From Metarhizium brunneum (lineage: Eukaryota > Ascomycota > Sordariomycetes > Hypocreales > Clavicipitaceae): DNA of 64,000 bases. Position 1 is the first letter of the stretch; the number at the start of each line of letters is the position of its first letter. The DNA is taken from assembly GCF_013426205.1 (NCBI RefSeq), contig NC_089422.1, forward strand, positions 6,909,001 to 6,973,000, read 5' to 3'. Shown here in pieces: positions 1 through 11,600 of this stretch. The notes below the pieces were generated by a model. It did not search any database. It was not told the origin of the DNA and worked only from the letters and a program-made list of their open reading frames with translations. The position numbers and the translations under genes were made by a program.

Positions 1-121
1 TACCCTTTCCATGGCCATGATATTCTATCCCATGTTTCATGTCGGCCAGTTTTCGCGCAAAATGCTCCTTCTTCCCGTGCCGCTAACATGCTCATTTTAT
101 GCCAACTATATACAAACTAGG

Positions 122-1639
122 CTATAACTGAGATTTTGCCCTCGGACTCTCCTGATAATCAAACTGCATGTACCCCCCGTGATCTCGCTCCGGATCGCCG
201 CTCCACGTACTTCTCGTAGCCGTGCGAACCACGTCCGCAGGCTCGGTCAGTCTAGCCGTAGCATCCAGCTCATGCTCCGCGTTGTTGACGGGGCTCTTGT
301 ACAAGTATCTCGACGGCTCTCGATACGACGCCTTTTGCGAATTCCCATGGCTCGAGGCAATCGACGTCATGCCAAATACTCTCGGCCAGATGCGCAGCAG
401 GATCAACCGTATACTAGGCAAACAAGTGCAGATCAGACCGATATTTACCTCGACGGCCGACCAGAGAGTGACGGAATACTGGTCATACGTCGGGTTTGTC
501 GTCTTGGCATAGTCCTTGAGAGTGTTGAGGCGAAGGATCGAAATGACAGTGACCCTGCCAGTATCCAGTCAGTTGTTGCATTCCACGTTGATGTTCTGAT
601 TATGCCCAACAGCAAAAGGGGGTATACGTACAACAAGCCCGTCATAAACATGAAGGAAGCGCCAATCTTCTTCTTCCAATGAAGCTTCAGCCTGTGCAGC
701 TGCGTGATAGGTATGCCAATGAGCCAAAAGTCAGTGGCCACATTGACAGCAGCGTTAACATACGCCGATACGTGAATGTTGACGCAGTGGCCGTGCGTCG
801 TCGCCGCGTTGCCCGCATCGTACCGCAGCCAACTATACTCGACGGGGGTGCATTGAAAAATCGTCTTGCAGACAAATCCAACGCCAAACAGGACGTGGAA
901 CACCACCGTCCCCAGAAGAAGCTTGCGGATCACGGAGCTAGGAAAGATCTCCAAGTAGAACACGGACAGCGTCAGTTTGACAAGCGTGAGAAGCGTCAGG
1001 TACAGCATCTCCATGACGTAGAGGAACAGGCCAAAGGTGACGACTTCTTCGGAGCTGAGGCCCCAGACGTCCTTGCCGATGCCGTGCTTCCACAGCCCGG
1101 CGAGCAGGGTGGTCAGGCTGGCGATGGCGACGGGCGACGCGAGCAGGATCAGGCCGTCGTCGATGTCGAGGCGCCCGTTCCGCCGGCTGAAGAAGAACCT
1201 GTACGCGAGGCGCATGACGATGACGGCGGCGGTGATGAGCCCGAGGACAATGTTGATGACGAGGAACGGCGCCGAGGTGTCACGGACGGGCGTCTCACAT
1301 GCTATCTCTGTGGCGTTTCTGGCGACTACACCGCGTGTCAGCATACACTTGAGCATCGGCTACAGTATTGTGGTTCATACAGATTGCCTCGGGCAGCGGG
1401 CACGCGCCGAGGAGGCATCCTTGTAGTGATTCGCTGTTGGAAACGGCGTGGCAAGAGTAGAGGTTTCCTGAAGCAGCCAGCGGGCTGTAGCAGTCGGCCT
1501 AGACGGCGTGTCAATATATGTATCGACTCGACATGTCTGGTCGGTCTCTGAAGACGACGTGTGGACTTACGGCACAGCTTGGCAGGTTGGCAAGCTCGAC
1601 AATGGCCCGGCGAGTCGCGTCGGCCGACTCTTGCGACAT
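122..1639 (-). CDS. CFEM-domain seven-helix receptor (Pth11-like)
   Basis: Probable plasma-membrane receptor of the fungal Pth11-like class, which senses surface or host cues and signals through heterotrimeric G proteins (family knowledge). I read four exons: 1571-1639, 1381-1498, 632-1325 and 122-554. The introns are 1499-1570, 1326-1380 and 555-631, all GT-AG, and joining gives an open 437-aa frame. The N-terminus holds a CFEM-type cysteine module (LPSCAADCYSPL..., then CLLGACPLPEAIF). It is followed by N-A-T-E-I-A-C and seven hydrophobic segments, the last ending in CLPSIRLILLRIWP. A polar tail of about 90 residues follows. The start is uncertain: the ATG at 1639 gives no signal peptide, and an alternative ATG at 1732 through a 42-nt intron also gives none. 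Its upstream region is packed with repeated motifs. The family call is firm; the ligand is unknown. Confidence 0.85.
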
Positions 1640-1837
1640 GCCGCCGGGAAATGCCGCAGCAAGCTACCCGAGGAAAATCAATGGACTGTCCCAAGCCGTT
1701 TATACTGAGGCGATTGGTGTCGTGGAATCCATCTGTGTCTGGAGGCGTCGAGTTGGAAGCAGGGCGAGGCTCGTTGACTCGTGGGATCACACCGAAGACC
1801 AAGGGCTGGAGAAGCAGTCAGAAGACGAGGCTATAAT

Positions 1838-1847
1838 ATCAATTGAT
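1838..1847. promoter_or_regulatory. ATCAATTGAT palindrome, copy 1
   Basis: Perfect 10-bp palindrome followed by G, lying 106-199 bp upstream of the candidate receptor starts. The same element recurs at 2387-2396 and 2891-2900. It looks like a binding site for a dimeric factor; the factor is not known to me. Confidence 0.4.
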
Positions 1848-1920
1848 GCCAGGTGGACATTGGATAAGGGCCGTGTTGACCTTGACTGGGCAGACTCTTC
1901 CGCATGGCACCAGGCACGCC

Positions 1921-1942
1921 ACCAGACCAGACCAGACCAGAC
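1921..1942. repeat. Tandem ACCAG pentamer (four and a half copies)
   Basis: ACCAG is repeated head to tail, so ACCAGAC occurs several times in 22 bases. A TATATA core follows directly at about 1944-1950. It is the densest point of the motif field that runs to 3300. Confidence 0.6.
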
Positions 1943-2386
1943 TCTATATAACCGCCACGCAGAGCCTGTCCATGGCTGACAGTTGGGATCTGTGCGCAGA
2001 CTCGACGGGCGTTTCTCGATTCTTCACGTCGACTGTCGCTGACATCGGGACGCCCTGACGCCGGGGACATGAATGGAGGCCAGGAGAGCCGGCGCTGTTT
2101 TTAGGTTGGACGGGCCCAACTATCGCCACTAGCTGCGAGGTCTGAGAGCCAACATGAAATGTCGTCGGGGGGGATGATTGGCGCGAGTGGGCATGGTCAT
2201 GTATGTAAGGGGGGACAGATCAGGCTGAAGTGGGAAGGGGGAAGAGGGCAGTGGCATTGTGTTTTGCTGGCTTGACGGGAACTGAGGGTATCGCGTGACT
2301 TTGTACCAGACAACCAGACCAGACAAGGCAGGAGCGGTCTTCGGCGTTGGCCGTCAGACTTGACTCCACGGCCACGTTTTGTTTCC

Positions 2387-2396
2387 ATCAATTGAT
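2387..2396. promoter_or_regulatory. ATCAATTGAT palindrome, copy 2
   Basis: Exact second copy, again followed by G. A partial copy (CAATTGAT) lies about 25 bp further on. Confidence 0.4.
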
Positions 2397-2890
2397 GTTC
2401 CATTGGTGTCTCCAATTGATTATTTGCTGCATCGAGTCGGCACACGTCGCTGGTGACAGTCCAAGCCATCAATCCCAAATCCCTCAGCTGCAAGTTGACC
2501 TCTCACCTTTCCCCCCCCCGACAAGACGGCCATCAGCCTTCTGGCTAGACTGCCAAGTTCCATCAGTTAATGTCACCTCGGCATCGCCAACGGCTCGTAG
2601 CAGAGTCAATGGCCCCGGGCATGAGGCCATTCTGACCTGGGTGCAGTGAGCACTAGACGGCCCCGACGTTTGATTCAGCACCGATCCGTCACGCATCGAG
2701 GCAAGCCGGGCGAGGCTAAGCGTAACTAAACTGAGCCGGACATTGACAGAGTGACATTCAGCCTCCCTTGACCAAGACATGCAGCAACCCGGCCGACGGC
2801 CCCGGTCGTCGATCTGGTCTGGTCGCAGCGAACGACTTGCCAGCGTGTTTTGGCGATGCTACCCGTCAGTCACCTAGTGGTCATTTTGGC

Positions 2891-2900
2891 ATCAATTGAT
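2891..2900. promoter_or_regulatory. ATCAATTGAT palindrome, copy 3
   Basis: Exact third copy, followed by G. The copies are about 549 and 504 bp apart. Confidence 0.4.
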
Positions 2901-3513
2901 GTCTCTCTTTTTCATTACGGAGTATACTGTGTGTGACATGGAGGGTCAATCGACAGCCCCGGCCCCTGTCCGCCTCAACGGTCGCGTACATGCAGTAGTC
3001 AATATGTCTGGTTCGCATCAGCTCGTCTCCATCCCATCAGGCCAGACCAGGCCCGTGATAGGGCCATTCCGGCGACACTAACCCTGTGCTACCGACGCAT
3101 TGACTTTGATGGCACTTGGCTCAACCTGTTTCCTGATGTCTGGTCCGCTCCAGGGACATCGAAATAATGAGCCCAGGCCAGGGCCCTATATTCACCAGAC
3201 GCTCCTATAGCACCAGACTTGACATATTGACATCAGGGAACAGCAGGCCAGAAATATCGATGCAACCCGACCAGACGCCACAAAGTCTGCAACGTCTGGT
3301 TTCCAGGAAATTACCCCGGCCTGTTTTCCCTGCGCCACCCGACATGAGCTGTGGCGCGCCAAATTCCCGCATTTCAATGTTCCTACTCCGTATTCTGCCC
3401 TCAACGCCCTCCCAGTCCTCCGACTCATCAACATTCAAGTCATACTCCGTACCAAGCAACAACCAGTCGTTCCCAAGCCCCCATCTGTCCAAGACCACTT
3501 CCCATGCTCCCGC

Positions 3514-3864
3514 TCAGCCACAAACAGAAGTCATAGCATTGCAATTGAGGCCCGCGCAGCACGGGACCGCATTCCCACAGCGTGCGCCGCGCTCGTTGCA
3601 CGCCTGACAACGCGAGTTTGGCCAGCTACAATAGAGTCCGGCGCAGCATGGGACGGCATTGCCACAGTTCTGGCCCTGTCCGCCGCACGTCGTGCAGATG
3701 CTGTTCGGCCAGCTGCAGAAGAGTCCGGTGCAGCACGCGTTGCCGTTGCCGCAGTATTGGGCTTGCGCAACGCAGCGCTTGTCTAGATTTTGAGGCGACT
3801 CTTTTGTTGGGCTGCAGAGGCCTAGGCCTACGAGGGTGGCCGTGACGAGATGGCCAATCATCAT
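3514..3864 (-). CDS. Secreted protein of three tandem cystine-knot (knottin-like) repeats
   Basis: A 116-aa single-exon protein of unknown function. I chose the ATG at 3864, not the longer frame to 4038, because it opens directly on a signal peptide (MMIGHLVTATLVGLGLCS) and lies about 93 bp below a TATA box. A dibasic KR at residues 29-30 looks like a Kex2 cleavage site. The mature part is three units of 28-29 residues, each spaced C-x6-C-x5-CC-x4-C-x6-C with two residues between units, giving 18 cysteines. That is the spacing of inhibitor cystine-knot peptides found in many secreted animal, plant and fungal peptides. Units 2 and 3 share GNAVPCCAGL; units 1 and 2 share CSWPNS, so the array grew by duplication. 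An effector, inhibitor or antimicrobial role is possible. The fold is inferred from spacing only. Confidence 0.8.
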   Translation of the reverse strand: MMIGHLVTATLVGLGLCSPTKESPQNLDKRCVAQAQYCGNGNACCTGLFCSWPNSICTTCGGQGQNCGNAVPCCAGLYCSWPNSRCQACNERGARCGNAVPCCAGLNCNAMTSVCG

Positions 3865-3956
3865 CTTGTGGTTGTGACGGGAAAGAAGAGCAAAAGATTG
3901 GTACAGGAGTCGTGGAGAAAACGAGAAAAGGCAGCTTGCAGAAGCACGTAGACTGG

Positions 3957-3964
3957 TATATATA
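3957..3964 (-). promoter_or_regulatory. TATA box of the cystine-knot gene
   Basis: TATATATA in a GC-balanced context about 93 bp above the chosen ATG, a usual distance for a strongly expressed fungal secreted protein. Confidence 0.5.
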
Positions 3965-5265
3965 CTTGCTTGCTCGCGTTCGTAGATGAATGTGGTCAGC
4001 TGGACGGGGGCTGCTGAGCTGGTCTGACTATTCTCCAATGAGGCATATGCGAAAGCAAATATTCTGTCGCTGCGTTGATGTAGGTTGCATGATTGGCTGG
4101 ATGGTGTTGGAAAGTGATGCTTACACGATCCTTGCAGGAGGCGTCGTGCGACGCCTGAGTGCGTTTAAGCTCTAGAAGGTATTAAGTATCTTTCCGAGGA
4201 AGCAGTCACAGTGTTTACGGTGAGGTTTCTGTTGGAAGCATTACATGGTATAGTCGTCCAAGGACTCTTAATAGCTGGGTTGTAGGATAACAATTCACAG
4301 CTTAGACATTCTTTCCATCCATGTGCCGCGCGAGGTTATGGGAATGGCTTATGGGTATTTTGCGCCTATCCCGCAGCCCGCAGCTGAACATGCAGTCGCC
4401 GTTCCGCTTCAGCCGCATGCAATGTCGGCCGACTTTGGGCATCATGTTGGCGGATGTGACTACTGGTCGCTCATCGAGATTCATAAATACTCTGAGGCGG
4501 CAGGACGAACCACCATATCACCACCATACGGCGCGGCGTGTTAAGAAACTATCTGGGACGGGAAGTTTCTTCTACCGTTGGATGACATTTGCTTCAGTAG
4601 CCCGCACTGAGTAATACCAGGGAAAACATGCGGTTGCATCAATGCCGTTTTAGGTACTCCGTACACAGCATGGAAACTGCGGCCATCAATTTGACCTACA
4701 TGTGTATCACGACACGTCTCGTACATGTCGACAACACGCAACATCCTTGTCCTCTTGCCGTCTTCAATGCATCTCATCTATCCCCAAAGCCAGTAACATT
4801 ATTGCTCCGCCTTGTGATACACCCAGGCGGTTACATTGTCAGTCCCTGGGGTCAAGGCCGCTTACCGCACTAAGTGTATTTTCTTCATTACATTTTCAAA
4901 TAGATAACAATAATTTTGTCACGCGATTTTTACAATTATTATTAAAAACATACTGCTCTAAAAACAAGGAGTAATTATGTTAGCACTTGAGCGGTGTCGC
5001 CTTCCTGATACCCTCAAGTTGCCCCGAACATGAGCCACGTTGCATATCTCGTCATAACTGCCTTTTGATAGAAGTTTTCATGTTAAATATTGTATACACG
5101 ATCCATGTGATACTATTCAGGCACATTCACTCGGCAACCCGGATCTGCAGCTTGCAAATCATGCTTGGCACAATTGCCGACTCATAATGCGTTTCACCAA
5201 CGCCAAGATTCAAAACCTTCAACCACAATTCAACCTTTTACATTCGTCAGTTGCATAACACGATA

Positions 5266-5662
5266 ATGGCGCAGCAACTTCAACTCCCAGACTGTCGGAG
5301 CCTGGGTTCCCGACTGTCTGGCGTACAGCATCGGTTTCCGTTGCTTTGGATACACGGTGCGGGAGCCTACGCCGTCTTTCCCGCGTAAGAAGCGGCCTGC
5401 GGCGGCAAGGGTCTGAAACAGATTACCAACGATACCTGGATATGGTGGCTCGACAAGACAACGAGGAAGGAGGGTAATTCATATTGCACAAGATCTGCAA
5501 CGGCGAACGGAGCATGCCAAACATGATGATGACTTGGGATTCGTAGACGCGTCTACTATTCTCCTAGATGCGAATAGCAAGGTGCTACCGGAAAGCTATA
5601 CTCCGAACGAATCATTGTTGGAAAATATTCAAGAGGAGCTGAGGAACGGCTCTGGTGGCTGA
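5266..5662 (+). pseudogene. Decayed coding relic, family not recognised
   Basis: From about 5269 to 5470 one frame reads as ordinary protein (ending YQRYLDMVARQDNEEGG). A frame one base away then continues with plausible sequence (HIAQDLQRRTEH, then DDDLGFVDASTILLDANSK and ENIQEELRNGSGG) before a stop at 5660. The change of frame near 5470-5480 has no intron motif, which suggests a frameshifted remnant. I do not recognise the family. Confidence 0.3.
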
Positions 5663-6099
5663 GTTGATGATGATGTTGCTTTTACCCGGCTGTGGGCTTT
5701 AGCCCAGAGAGATTGAGATCCCGTTCCGTATCAAGGAGACGACGACAATATGGTATTTTCTCATGGATGAGTTGCTTGCCCCAGACACTCCTTTCTCTGG
5801 ATCTAAGCCTTACTTGCTGCGAGGAAAGGGCACATTTCTGTCTTTCTTGAACATCTCGACCTGTGCTTGGCGGGTTGCCGCTATATAGATAGACCTGCAA
5901 TTTCTCCATATTCATGATGGTGGCAAAGTTCAGATCGCAATAGGGTTAATCAAGTTGTGTTGTCGGGCTCACCTGAAATAAACATGTCGACATATTAACC
6001 CAAGAATAGGTTCCCCAATGTTCGGTTGAATCCATCGAGGGTTTCCTTTATAGGTATTTTAGAACTCTAAACTTAGTCTTTTATTCTACTACGAAGATA

Positions 6100-6870
6100 A
6101 TAGTGAGATGGTTCCGCCGCTTTGCCTGCAGGGGCACTTGCCAGGTTTCTGGGTTATCTGGCTCAGGGAATACATTATCGCTAAACACGGAGAATTCGGC
6201 GAGCCTGCGACGTCGGAATCGCATTTCACGGTACCTTTCTCATTATAGTAAATTCACTACGCCTGAAGCCACATCTCTCCCGACGGCACCCCAAGCTGTA
6301 AGCGGGCGGCTTGGATCAACGCTGGGGTCTTTCGAAACATCGTTTGTATTGGTTCCATTTACCGCAAACTGAAACCATGCAAACGCCTTTCTTCCTGGCC
6401 GTGACAAGGGTGCATACCAGTAATGGGCTGTGTGAGCGCGGAAGGAAATTTTCCCGTAGGAGTAGAAGGGGTGCCATTCCTATACTCGCAAGGATCGACG
6501 GTTTTCAAGAGGGCCAGCCTATTCATAAGGGGCTTTGGTGCTTCAAACCGCCCTGAATCGTATTCCTGGAGGAACTACCCCATGGGGAATGAATGCCGCG
6601 TCTGATGGTTTCCAATTAAGACTTGTGTGTTCCGGGGATTTATTGTAGCCTTTGACCGAGTCTGTCAACCCGTCGGCGGGTAAGCCGGTGTTTGATTCTC
6701 TGTTTCCCAAAAACAACTCGACATTTGGAACTGGATGTAGTGCGTATACTCTACTCATATCAGTGATGGACGAATTATCAATTATTCGGACCAACGTGGC
6801 TATGTCCAAGTCATATCCCTCCTGGACAGATGGAAATCAGTGTTATTGCTACTGAGATACAATTCCATTC
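6100..6870 (-). pseudogene. Decayed coding relic on the minus strand, family not recognised
   Basis: On the minus strand a stretch from about 6860 to 6543 reads as protein (DLDIATLVRIIDNSSITDM, then VPNVELFLGNRESN and IPHGVVPPGIRFRAV). Several stops follow, then further protein-like blocks (HYWYAPLSRPGRKAFAWFQF and PEPDNPETWQVPLQAKRR). The blocks are separated by stops without convincing splice sites. That fits a dead gene; its original function cannot be named. Confidence 0.28.
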
Positions 6871-8628
6871 CCATTTCGTTTCACTGCTTGAAGCCTCTAC
6901 ACGTTTGCATGCTTTAAGAGGTGGTCACGGCTCTTTTGATTTGCATACTTCCAAAAGGCATAATGAAGTAATGACAATGAGACTCATGGGCCATGTATGA
7001 CGACTCGTCATGCCTAGGACACATACCCTGTAGCATGTAGTACAAACAAGCAGCAAGTCTTCCAGCATGATGGATAGTCTGATGAGTACGGAAAGAGGAA
7101 ATAGATCTTAGAATTTAGCTTTTTTTACAGCCAAGGTCAAAGCATTTTACTATGAATGCAAAGCCCCAGCCCAAGACGTCATCTCAACGGCCAAGAGATG
7201 CAGCGGTGATGTATATTCCTACTAACACTACCACAATGCTTTCAGTCCTTTAATCAAGTAACTATCCCATTAAGACGCATAGTACGTGCCTTCACCAAAG
7301 GTCTTTGATAAAATTGCCTTTTTTGAGCGTATTGCTTGGAGAGAAATAGTCGACCTACTGTCAACCAGATGTAGACTCATAGAGAGCGCCGATTACGTGA
7401 TTCGGAGTAATTTCCTGAAAAGTATAAACATAAACCAGCAAATCGTTGGCTGGTTGCCAACAGAAAATCGAAGCAAGGATAATCACCCAGCCAAGATTCC
7501 GAACTATCGCGACTAGCACATCAAGATAAGTCCCCTAGCCATATCAGCATCTGTTCCAAGGAGTAACACAATTCAGAAGCATGATCCTAACCCCTTAATA
7601 TCACACATTCCCCAGGATACGCTCGGACGCAATATTCTCGTGCATGACTATGTCGCACAGCCAGGTTCGCCTACTGTATTCTGATCATCACTGCATCAAT
7701 TCGCTTCATGCGAATAGATGACTAAACAAACGCCTCGGGCTGACATGTGCGAATATTGGTTGCCAACACCACATTTCATAACTTCCAAGCTCAACGTATT
7801 TAATTCAAAAGGTTCCAGGCCTTTCACTACGAAGCAAGACTCCTCCCCTATCACGGCGGCCGGGTTCCTGGAGCCGCGTTTAGAATGTCCCAATTAGGCA
7901 AAGCGCCCCGTCAGTCCAACAACTTCAAACGTTATAAGTGTGAACAAATAGGTTATCCGATTAAAATAGACACTCAGACTCTCGGATTTGAAACTCGACA
8001 ATCGCAACAGTGGGCCTCTTGGGTATCACTGAAACACCAAAAAACGGCATCAATCAAGTACGCTTCGCCTAGACCCCAGACTCTGCCTCTCTGCGCGGCG
8101 ATTGCCCAAGCCCACCGGTTCATCACAGGGATGTCAACGGTAATGCTGATGTAAAGGCAAAAGTGGCTTTGACCACGGACGCATAATCCCGTGGATGCGC
8201 AATCGCAAGCTTGCCCCCTTTCCGTGCAGACACCACTGGACGACTTCTGCGGAAACAGATCCCAAACACGGTTCCACCGCGCCTCGCCTGCGGAAACGAG
8301 ACGCCCGAATCTCGCCTGCACCCATGTAGTAGATCAGAGCGAGTCGCCTAGAAGAGAGGCCCGCGGGGGCTGGTGTATTCTTCCCCTTCGGCAACATGTG
8401 GGGATCGCCGGGGAGCGTCCTCTTCAAACTCAAACGTGTTATCCTCCGGACCTGGGTGGAAACAATGCGCTCCGTGTCGACGGCCCATTCAATAAGAGGG
8501 CCTTGTCCGGGCACGCCGTGCCGATTCTACACAGCGACTGACCTGTGCTTCGTCGCGCTGGACTCGAGCATCCTGTTGTTGTTGGTCGCAGGTCGACGAC
8601 ATGTCATTGTTGGACCCGGAATCCCTTG

Positions 8629-8636
8629 TTTATACA
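8629..8636 (+). promoter_or_regulatory. TATA-like element of the repeat-protein gene
   Basis: TTTATACA about 50 bp upstream of the chosen ATG at 8686. Its position favours that ATG over the longer frame opening at 8545. Confidence 0.35.
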
Positions 8637-8685
8637 ACCTTGTAATACTCGACGCGTCGGCACTGGCATTCTGCCTCGTTGCATA

Positions 8686-11600
8686 ATGGTTCAATACTTG
8701 AACTGCCGATGGAGCCACCTATTTCTTTCTGTTTTTCTTCTTTTCAGCGTAATATCCACGGCGTGGGCGCAAGTCCAACATGCCGTCGAGCCGGGCGACG
8801 AGGACGAGGATGGTGACGGGAGCCCGCAAACACCAAACTTGCACAGCATCATGTCGGCGGAAACGGTGCGGGCCATTGTGCAAGATAATCAGCTGCGGCA
8901 CACGTACATGGCTCTCGTGGGCGTGTTGAGCGACACGTCCCGCGAGGCAGCTGGGCGCTACGGCGTGTCTGAACTTGGCATGCTGGCGGATGACTTGGAC
9001 GCCCACCTCCGTAGTGTGAATGACAACACGGACGAGGCGTACCGACTGGAGCTCAAGAGGACGACTGCCGCCGGTCATGCGACCAAGAGGGCGGGGCCGC
9101 TCGGGGGACTGCTTTCCGGGCTTTTGGGAGGCAACAAGGGAGGGGATCGGGGCAAGGCGGATGCCGGCGATCAAAACGGCAGCGGAGCAGACGACGCCGC
9201 TGGAAACGACGGCGGAGGAGGACTCGGCGGACTGCTGGAGGGTTTGTTGGGCGGCGGGGGAAAAGGCGACGGTGCCGGCGGCAAGGCGGGAGGTCTCATC
9301 TCGAACGCCATAAGCGGTGCCGTCGGGAATCTTCTCTCCAAGACGGGCGATGGCCTCGCCGGGGCAGGTTTCTTCGGAGGCGTCGGTGCCGGCGAGGGAG
9401 CGGCCCAGGGTCTCTCGCTGGCTCCGGCGTCCATGACCAAGAGCACCGCCCAGCAGGTCGCGGCGGACAATGGCATGAAGAATACAGGACTGAACCCGGT
9501 GATTCAGAATGCGGCCATGGGACTCACGGCCACCGCTGTCAAGGCCCTCATGGGCAGCAATATCTTGAAATTGCCGCCGCTCGGTGGTCTGGGGACATCG
9601 CTTGGATCAGGGATAGGCAACGGCGCCGCCGTGGGCCTGGGCCTGTCGCAGAGGAATTCCGGGCCGCCGCTGAACGGGACAAATCTCGAGGACGCGATTG
9701 GGGGTTTCGGCTTCGGGGCGAGCCAGGCCTTGACCTCGAGCTTGAACGGGACCCAGGGTTTGGCGTCGTTCCTCCCGCCCATTGACGTCGGGGCGACAGT
9801 GGCAGATGTCGGGACGGGAATTGGAAAAGGCGCCGCCGTGGGACTCAAACTCACAAACAATACTGGCGTTGCGCCTCCGCCGCCTGCATCCGGGTCGGAT
9901 ATCCCCCGTCTCGCGGGCACGCTTGCCTTTGGCCTCAGCCAAGGCCTCACCGGCTCCATCGATACCGGGACTCTGAACAGCCTTGTCCCCTCCAACCTCG
10001 ATATTGGGGGCACTGTTCTCAACTTGGGAACGGGACTCGGAGGCGGTGCCGCAACCGGGTTGAAGCTCGTCACGCAGAACAAGAACCTCGCTCCTCCTCC
10101 GCCCAAGTCCGTGGCCGACATTCCCGGCATTGCCGGCACGTTGGCATTTGGTCTCAGCAACTCGTTTACAGACAACCTCAATGTCAGCGCGAATACCCTG
10201 GCGTCCATGTTGCCGCCGATAGACTTTGGAGCGGCGGCGTTGGACGTCGGCAGCGGCATTGGCAACGGAGCAGCTCTCGGCCTGAAGCTCACCAACGCCA
10301 CAACCTTTACACCGCCGCCGCCCGGGTCGCAGTTGGATATTCCCAAGGTAGCAGGCACGCTCGCATTCGGCCTCAGCAAGAGCCTGACGGACTCTGTAAA
10401 CGTCAGCAGCCTGGCAGGCAGCCTCCCCAGCAACCTCGACATTGGCGGCGCGGCGCTCAGCGTAGGAGCCGGGCTCGGAAGCGGTGCCGCGCGGGGACTC
10501 AAGCTCACCTCCAAGAACATTGCTCCGCCGACGGCAAAATCGGCCCAGGACATCCCCGGCATCGCGGGCAGTCTTGCGTTTGGCCTCAGCAACTCCCTCA
10601 CCGACAACATCAACGTCAGCGCAAACAGCCTCGCCTCCATGCTGCCCCCCATCGACTTTGCCAGCGCGGCCCTGGACGTCGGAACTGGTCTGGGCAAGGG
10701 AGCCGCCGTGGGCCTGAAGCTGACGCAAAACAACGGCACTGGCTTCTCCATGGCGTCGCCGGCGTCCGCGGCCGATATCCCCAAGATTGCGGGCTCGCTC
10801 GCCTTCGGCCTGAGCAGAAGCCTCTCCGAATCCGTCAACACAAGCAACGTCGGGCTTGGAAACGTCCTCCCCGCCGACTTTGACCTCGGAAGCGCCGTCC
10901 TCGGTGCCGGGCGCGGCCTGGGCAGCGGCACGTCCTTGGGGCTCGGGCTGGCGAGCAACAAGAACTTCACGCCTCCCGCGGCAAAGTCTCAGTCGGATAT
11001 TCCCGGCCTCGCAGAGGCATTCACCTTTGGGCTCGGCAACTCCTTCACCGACAAGATCAACGTCAGCTCGCAGGTGAGCAGCCTCGGTTCCATGCTTCCC
11101 CCCATCGACTTTGGCGCGACGGCGCTCAACACCGGCGCCGGACTGGGCCTCGGTGCCGCCAAGGGGCTCCGTCTGACAAACAAGGCTCTGGCCCCGGCTA
11201 GTCCGGCAAGTATCAATGACATACCTAATATTGCGGGAAGCTTTGCCTTTGGCCTCAGCGACGCAGTGGCCGGCAATCTCAACACGACGGATCTGCTGTC
11301 CCAATTCGGCGGCGGCAGCGGCAGCGGCATGGACGCCCTTTTCAGCGGAGGCGTCAACGGCCTCCTATCCAGGTTCGGGTCGCCGGCAGCATCCGGCCTA
11401 GGCAAGGGCCTTGGGAAAGGCGCGGCCATCGGCCTGGGTCTTCAGCCCGACGGCCCCCCCGAGCCGTTGGCATCCATGCCCGCCGGCGACGTCGACATTG
11501 CCGGCATCACGCAAAACTTTGCCGAGGGGCTCTCGTCGCGGTTCCTTGCGAATGGGACCGCTACCAAAGCCCTTGGGAGCTTGGGCAACGGCACGGGCGG

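Larger units (their letters stand above)
1921..3300. promoter_or_regulatory. Upstream region with a dense ACCAGAC/GTCTGGT motif field
   Basis: This stretch between the receptor start and the 3' end of the cystine-knot gene has no supportable gene. It carries the heptamer ACCAGAC or its complement at about 1921-1942 (tandem), 2305, 2313-2324, 2813-2824, 3006, 3139, 3194, 3212, 3270 and 3294, plus a near copy at 3042. Chance would give fewer than one copy in 1.4 kb. Given the gene orientations it is most naturally the receptor's upstream control region, which is inference. ATCAATTGAT palindromes and TACGGAGTA-type 9-mers (2916, 3384, 3443) lie in or beside it. Confidence 0.45.
3965..8628. other. 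Long gene-poor gap between divergent secreted-protein genes
   Basis: No intact gene is supportable here. The part from about 4300 to 8200 has more A+T than its surroundings and only short frames. Two stretches (5266-5662 and 6100-6870) look like decayed coding sequence and are listed separately. TACTCCGTA occurs at 4655-4663. No terminal repeats or transposase motifs were seen. Confidence 0.5.

Noticed and set aside
679..1551. Plus-strand frame of 290 codons across the receptor gene
   Set aside because: Charged low-complexity shadow of the CFEM receptor, whose splices and helices are convincing.
9504..11304. Two very long minus-strand open frames (488 and 565 codons)
   Set aside because: They lie antisense to the GC-rich repeat array, where stops are rare in every frame, and their sequence is a low-complexity shadow.
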